DNA from: Gracilariopsis chorda
Lineage: Eukaryota > Rhodophyta > Florideophyceae > Gracilariales > Gracilariaceae
Length of the DNA: 64,000 bases
NCBI GenBank assembly: GCA_003194525.1
Contig: NBIV01000287.1
Coordinates: 1-64,000 of the forward strand
Direction of reading: 5' to 3'
Notes under the pieces: generated by a model
Seen by the model: only the letters and a program-made list of their open reading frames with translations
What the model was told of the DNA's origin: nothing
The model's database searches: none
Part shown: positions 60,955 through 64,000 of the stretch, one piece after another
How positions within the stretch are numbered: the first letter of the stretch is position 1
How the letters are laid out: every line of letters begins with the position of its first letter
Program-made: the position numbers and the translations under genes

Positions 60955-62187
60955 ATGCCCCCCGCAAGCGAGACCCGCTCCAGAGCACGCCTCAGAGCAC
61001 AGACAGCCAGCTCAACTTCCCGTACAGCAAATCCGTCGGCTCAAAACGGTGCAACCGGACATCAGCCACCTGCCGCTCTGTCCCCACTACACCAGCCGAC
61101 CGCCGAATTGCCGCATATGGATGACGCAGCTACCTCCCGTTCATCATCTCCGAGACCACAAGGAATACTTCCAACATCCCTTCTCGAAATGATCCAGCAG
61201 CAGCAAGCTTCATTGGATGCGTTAGCCGCCCAAGTGAGCTCCCTGACCGAGACGGTCGCAGCTGTTTCTCCCGCATCCGGGACTACAGTTCTTGCCACAC
61301 CCACCCGCCCTTTGGACAATGCTCCGGTGGACCCACCATCCCAGCACCAACCCGGAAGACCACCCCTTCTTTTGAACCTGTTGAAATCGTCAAACTTTGC
61401 CACTTATCATGGGAAGGAATCTGAACGGACTTCGGTCAAAGTTCGTTCCTTTATCTCAGGTATCAGAAAAGTGACAAACTTGTGCTCTAGCATTTCTGAC
61501 GCTCAAGAAGTTGACATTGCCGTCTGTTTATTACGTGACCACGCAGATCTGTGGTATGCTCGCGCAACTCGCGATGGCATTTCGTTCCCGAACCTCTCAG
61601 TTCTGCAAGACGCTATGCTAGCCGAGTTTGTGCCTGCAAACGAACGTGCAATGGCTCGTGTTGCTTTGATCCAACTGCGACTCAATGGTTCCATAGAGAG
61701 ACATATCGCGAGCTTTAGAGAACTGGTCGACATCTGTCACACCCCTGTGTCTGAGGCTTTTACGTTTATGCAGCTCTCGCTACCTCTGCTTTTCCGTAAG
61801 AAGTTATCCGAACGCTTTCCAGACGGTAATCCTATATCGATGTCTGAGGTTTACAACTATGTCCGGACGATCTATATCTCGGAGAAGTGGAACAATGCGA
61901 GCTCTTTCCAACCCATTCAATCCAAACGTTCTCACAAGAACAAGGAACCGTGGCAGAAAAACGCAAGTTCAAAGCATCCAGATCCGAGTCTGATCGGTAA
62001 GGATCCCGATGCTGTTTCTTGGGGACCCGCCGACGTACGAAACGCTGTCGAGAATGGTGTGTATCGCGCCAACGATCGCTGCATGAAATGTGGCAAGAAG
62101 CCTTGGAGCGACCCTCGTCACCCTTGCCGCAACATTGCAGCTGATTCCGCAGCCCAGCGCTCACCGAATCACAGGGCAAAAAACTAG
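60955..62187 (+). CDS. gag: E6 Gag, 410 aa
   Basis: ATG 60955 is the first in-frame ATG after the primer site. Ser/Ala-rich N-terminus, a short coiled coil (about residues 82-105, LEMIQQQQASLDALAAQVSSL), then a capsid-like retrotransposon-gag core (FATYHGKESERTSVKVRSFI, LLRDHADLWYA, VALIQLRLNGSIERHIASFREL). A C-terminal Cys/His motif CMKCGKKPWSDPRHPC (CX2CX9HX2C) replaces the usual knuckle. It ends GCA AAA AAC TAG, an exact slippery heptamer touching the stop. Intact. Confidence 0.92.
   Translation: MPPASETRSRARLRAQTASSTSRTANPSAQNGATGHQPPAALSPLHQPTAELPHMDDAATSRSSSPRPQGILPTSLLEMIQQQQASLDALAAQVSSLTETVAAVSPASGTTVLATPTRPLDNAPVDPPSQHQPGRPPLLLNLLKSSNFATYHGKESERTSVKVRSFISGIRKVTNLCSSISDAQEVDIAVCLLRDHADLWYARATRDGISFPNLSVLQDAMLAEFVPANERAMARVALIQLRLNGSIERHIASFRELVDICHTPVSEAFTFMQLSLPLLFRKKLSERFPDGNPISMSEVYNYVRTIYISEKWNNASSFQPIQSKRSHKNKEPWQKNASSKHPDPSLIGKDPDAVSWGPADVRNAVENGVYRANDRCMKCGKKPWSDPRHPCRNIAADSAAQRSPNHRAKN
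62178..62187 (+). promoter_or_regulatory. Programmed -1 frameshift site, E6 gag-pol
   Basis: A AAA AAC (62178-62184), a canonical X XXY YYZ heptamer known from retroviral gag-pro junctions, directly followed by the gag TAG. The -1 frame (AAA AAA CTA GGA) is open from here to the window end and encodes protease and RT. No ATG is needed for pol. A downstream stem-loop was not assessed. Confidence 0.8.
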
Positions 62188-64000
62188 GAACTTCGCACAC
62201 AAGTGCGACTCCAAGCAGTTCGACGGCTCCACCGAAGCTCTCAGCCATCGACACTGCTCCGAAGGGCGAAATGATCTACGAAGGTGCCTTAAATGGCCAT
62301 AAGGTTGCCTTCCACCTCGATACTGGAGCCTCCCACGCTTTCATGTCACTGAACTCGGCTCGTCTCTGCCAGCTTTCTCTCCGCGCTTCCGCATTCCCCT
62401 TTACTGAACTTGGCAACAATTCAACAGTTCCTATCTTCTTCGAGACACAAACGCACATCTCCCTCGGCGACTTGTCTATTCCAGTCTCGGTTTACGTTAT
62501 CGAGATGAATGACAAGGATAACAGTCTACCATTGGTAACTGTAGGTCGAGAATGGCTTCGTTCTGCTCGCCCGCACGTCGACTGGAAGACCTACAACCTT
62601 ACCGTACAGCGCACAAACGGTTCAAGGTTCAATGTTCTTCCTCGGCAACTGACGCCCTCCCAGGCCCGCGTGAAGAAGCCCACTATCTCAACTTTGTCCT
62701 ACAAACGCCTTCGTCGAATGGCAAAGAAGAAGGGATGCGAACTGTATGCTTTGCGCTTACGCCCGTCTTCTTCCGTCGACTGCCACCCTGAATTGGCCTC
62801 CATAGTCAACGAGTTCCGAGACGTCTTTAAAGAGGAACTACCGTATGATCTCCCTCCTCAGCGGGAACAGGACTTCGAGATCAACCTGAAACACGACCAG
62901 CCACCTCCCGTACGGCCGGTCATTCGGCTCTCAAACGAAGAGCTCAATCTTCTCCGCAACACATTGGAAGAGCTCCTCAGCAAAGGACTCATCCGCCCAT
63001 CTTCTTCTCCATTTGGAGCACCAGTTTTCTTCGTGAAGAAGAAGTCGGGACAGCTACGCATGGTCTGTGACTATAGAGGTCTCAACCGAATCACCATTCC
63101 GGACGCCACGCCTCTCCCTCTCATTGACGAAGCACTAGACCAGGTTGCCGGAGCGAAGATATTTACCCAGATAGACCTCGTGGGGGCCTATCATCAGATG
63201 CGAATTAAGGAAGAGGACTGCCACAAAACTGCCATTAGCACTCGCTTCGGCTCTTTTGAATGGCGAGTGCTCTGCTTTGGGCTTTGCAACGCCCCGGCCG
63301 CCTTCTCTCGCCTAATCGCCTCCGTTCTGAAACACCTCAATGGTCGCTGCCTCGTCCTGTATCTCGACGATATTTTGGTGTACAGCAGAACAATAGAGGA
63401 GCACAAAGATCACCTCCGAGAGGTTTTTGCCGCTCTAAAGAAACACCAACTATACGCTAAGCTCAGCAAGTGTGCGTTTGGTGTAACAGAAGTGGATTTA
63501 TTGGGCTTTCATGTTTCGGACAAGGGTGTTTCTACTCAGGAACGTCTAATTACATCTATCCGAGAATGGCCTACACCTACCACACTCCGCCATGTTCAGC
63601 AGTTTGTTGGCCTCGCTAACTTCTATCGTCGTTTCGTCAAAGGCTATGCTTCTAAACTACAGCCTATCACCGATGTCATCCGCAAACACGCGTTCGAGTG
63701 GTCTACAGAGCAAGACCGAGCTTTCGCCGAGATCAAAACTGCGTTGACCACTGCACCCGTTTTGGCTCACGCCGATCCGGATAAGTGCTTTGTTCTCGCC
63801 ACGGATGCATCGAAGTACGCTGTTGGAGCAACGCTTTCTCAAGACGGACACCCAATCGCATTCATGTCGCACCGCTTGTCGGCAACAGAATCGAACTGGG
63901 ATACCGGCGATCAGGAATTGCTGGCTGTGATGATTGCTTTACGAACTTGGGGCCCCTATCTTCGTGGAAGATATTTTACTCTTCTCACTGATCACGACCC
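62178..64000 (+). CDS. pol: E6 Pol, partial: protease, RT, RNase H start
   Basis: Frame -1 to gag, open for 607 codons to the window edge. First ATG is at 62271 but entry by frameshifting is more likely. Retropepsin AFHLDTGASHAFMS (Asp at 62319) with LPLVTVGREWL; RT with FFVKKKSGQLRMVCDYRGLN, FGLCNAPAAFSR and VLYLDDILVYS (YLDD at 63360-63371); tether QFVGLANFYRRFVKGY; RNase H FVLATDASKYAVGATL, TGDQELLAVMIAL and LTDHD at the edge. All visible catalytic residues are intact. Integrase lies outside. RT motifs are of the common gypsy type and clearly unlike E1/E2. Confidence 0.94.

Larger units (their letters stand above)
60623..64000 (+). mobile_element. E6, Ty3/gypsy element, 5' part, apparently intact
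   Basis: 5' LTR 60623-60893, primer site, gag, then pol open without a stop to the window edge. Gag lacks homology to E1/E2 Gag and the RT is of another lineage. The left flank is caggg; the matching duplication is outside the window. With no disabling change seen, this is the youngest-looking element here. Confidence 0.93.

Overview
The window is eukaryotic nuclear DNA dominated by transposable elements: LTR retrotransposons of at least five kinds, solo LTRs, piggyBac- and Harbinger-type transposase remnants and a MITE-like element. They surround one island of host genes. The three intact host genes are long and intronless (about 2.4, 2.4 and 3.2 kb) and encode membrane-anchored glycan-making enzymes. 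Intron-poor genes, many Ty3/gypsy chromoviruses and a polysaccharide pyruvyltransferase fit a multicellular red alga (for example a Chondrus-like florideophyte). That is an inference; another alga or protist cannot be excluded. I saw no rRNA, tRNA or CRISPR array.

Layout. 1-5877: 5' part of a minus-strand Ty3/gypsy element (E1: 5' LTR, gag, pol with one frameshift, cut by the window edge). 5908-8717: decayed chromovirus pieces (chromodomain tail, integrase). 8718-11759: no gene recognised; some short repeats. 11760-21323: glycan island, with a dual glycosyltransferase (minus) facing a transporter-pyruvyltransferase fusion (plus) across a 642-bp intergenic region, then a second dual glycosyltransferase (plus). 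22330-25416: a Harbinger-type transposase remnant and a DHX16/Prp2-type DEAH helicase pseudogene. 25868-29228: bZIP-like remnant joined to a truncated relative of E1 (E3). 29372-31521: unrecognised coding remnant. 31522-34343: nothing recognised. 34344-45988: complete Ty3/gypsy element E2 with two LTRs, intact gag and pol, a separate chromodomain reading frame and two antisense ORFs. 46090-47770: inverted solo LTR containing a second solo LTR. 49934-60622: piggyBac-like transposase pseudogene split by E4 (Ty3-like, target duplication GACAT), itself split by copia element E5 (target duplication TGCAT). 60623-64000: Ty3/gypsy element E6, inserted at the 3' end of the piggyBac copy and open to the window edge.

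How the host genes may work together: the fusion protein joins a triose-phosphate-translocator-type carrier, which keeps the phosphate-binding Lys/Lys-Arg positions, to a polysaccharide pyruvyltransferase domain, whose family uses phosphoenolpyruvate. This suggests one polypeptide that brings PEP into the Golgi lumen and uses it to add pyruvate ketals to a glycan. The two flanking two-domain glycosyltransferases are good candidates for building the acceptor. This is the most interesting host system in the window. The most interesting mobile-element signals are the A-rich heptamer directly before the gag stop with pol in the -1 frame, E2's antisense ORFs and detached chromodomain, and a concentration of 13-nt CC...GG mini-hairpins in E2.
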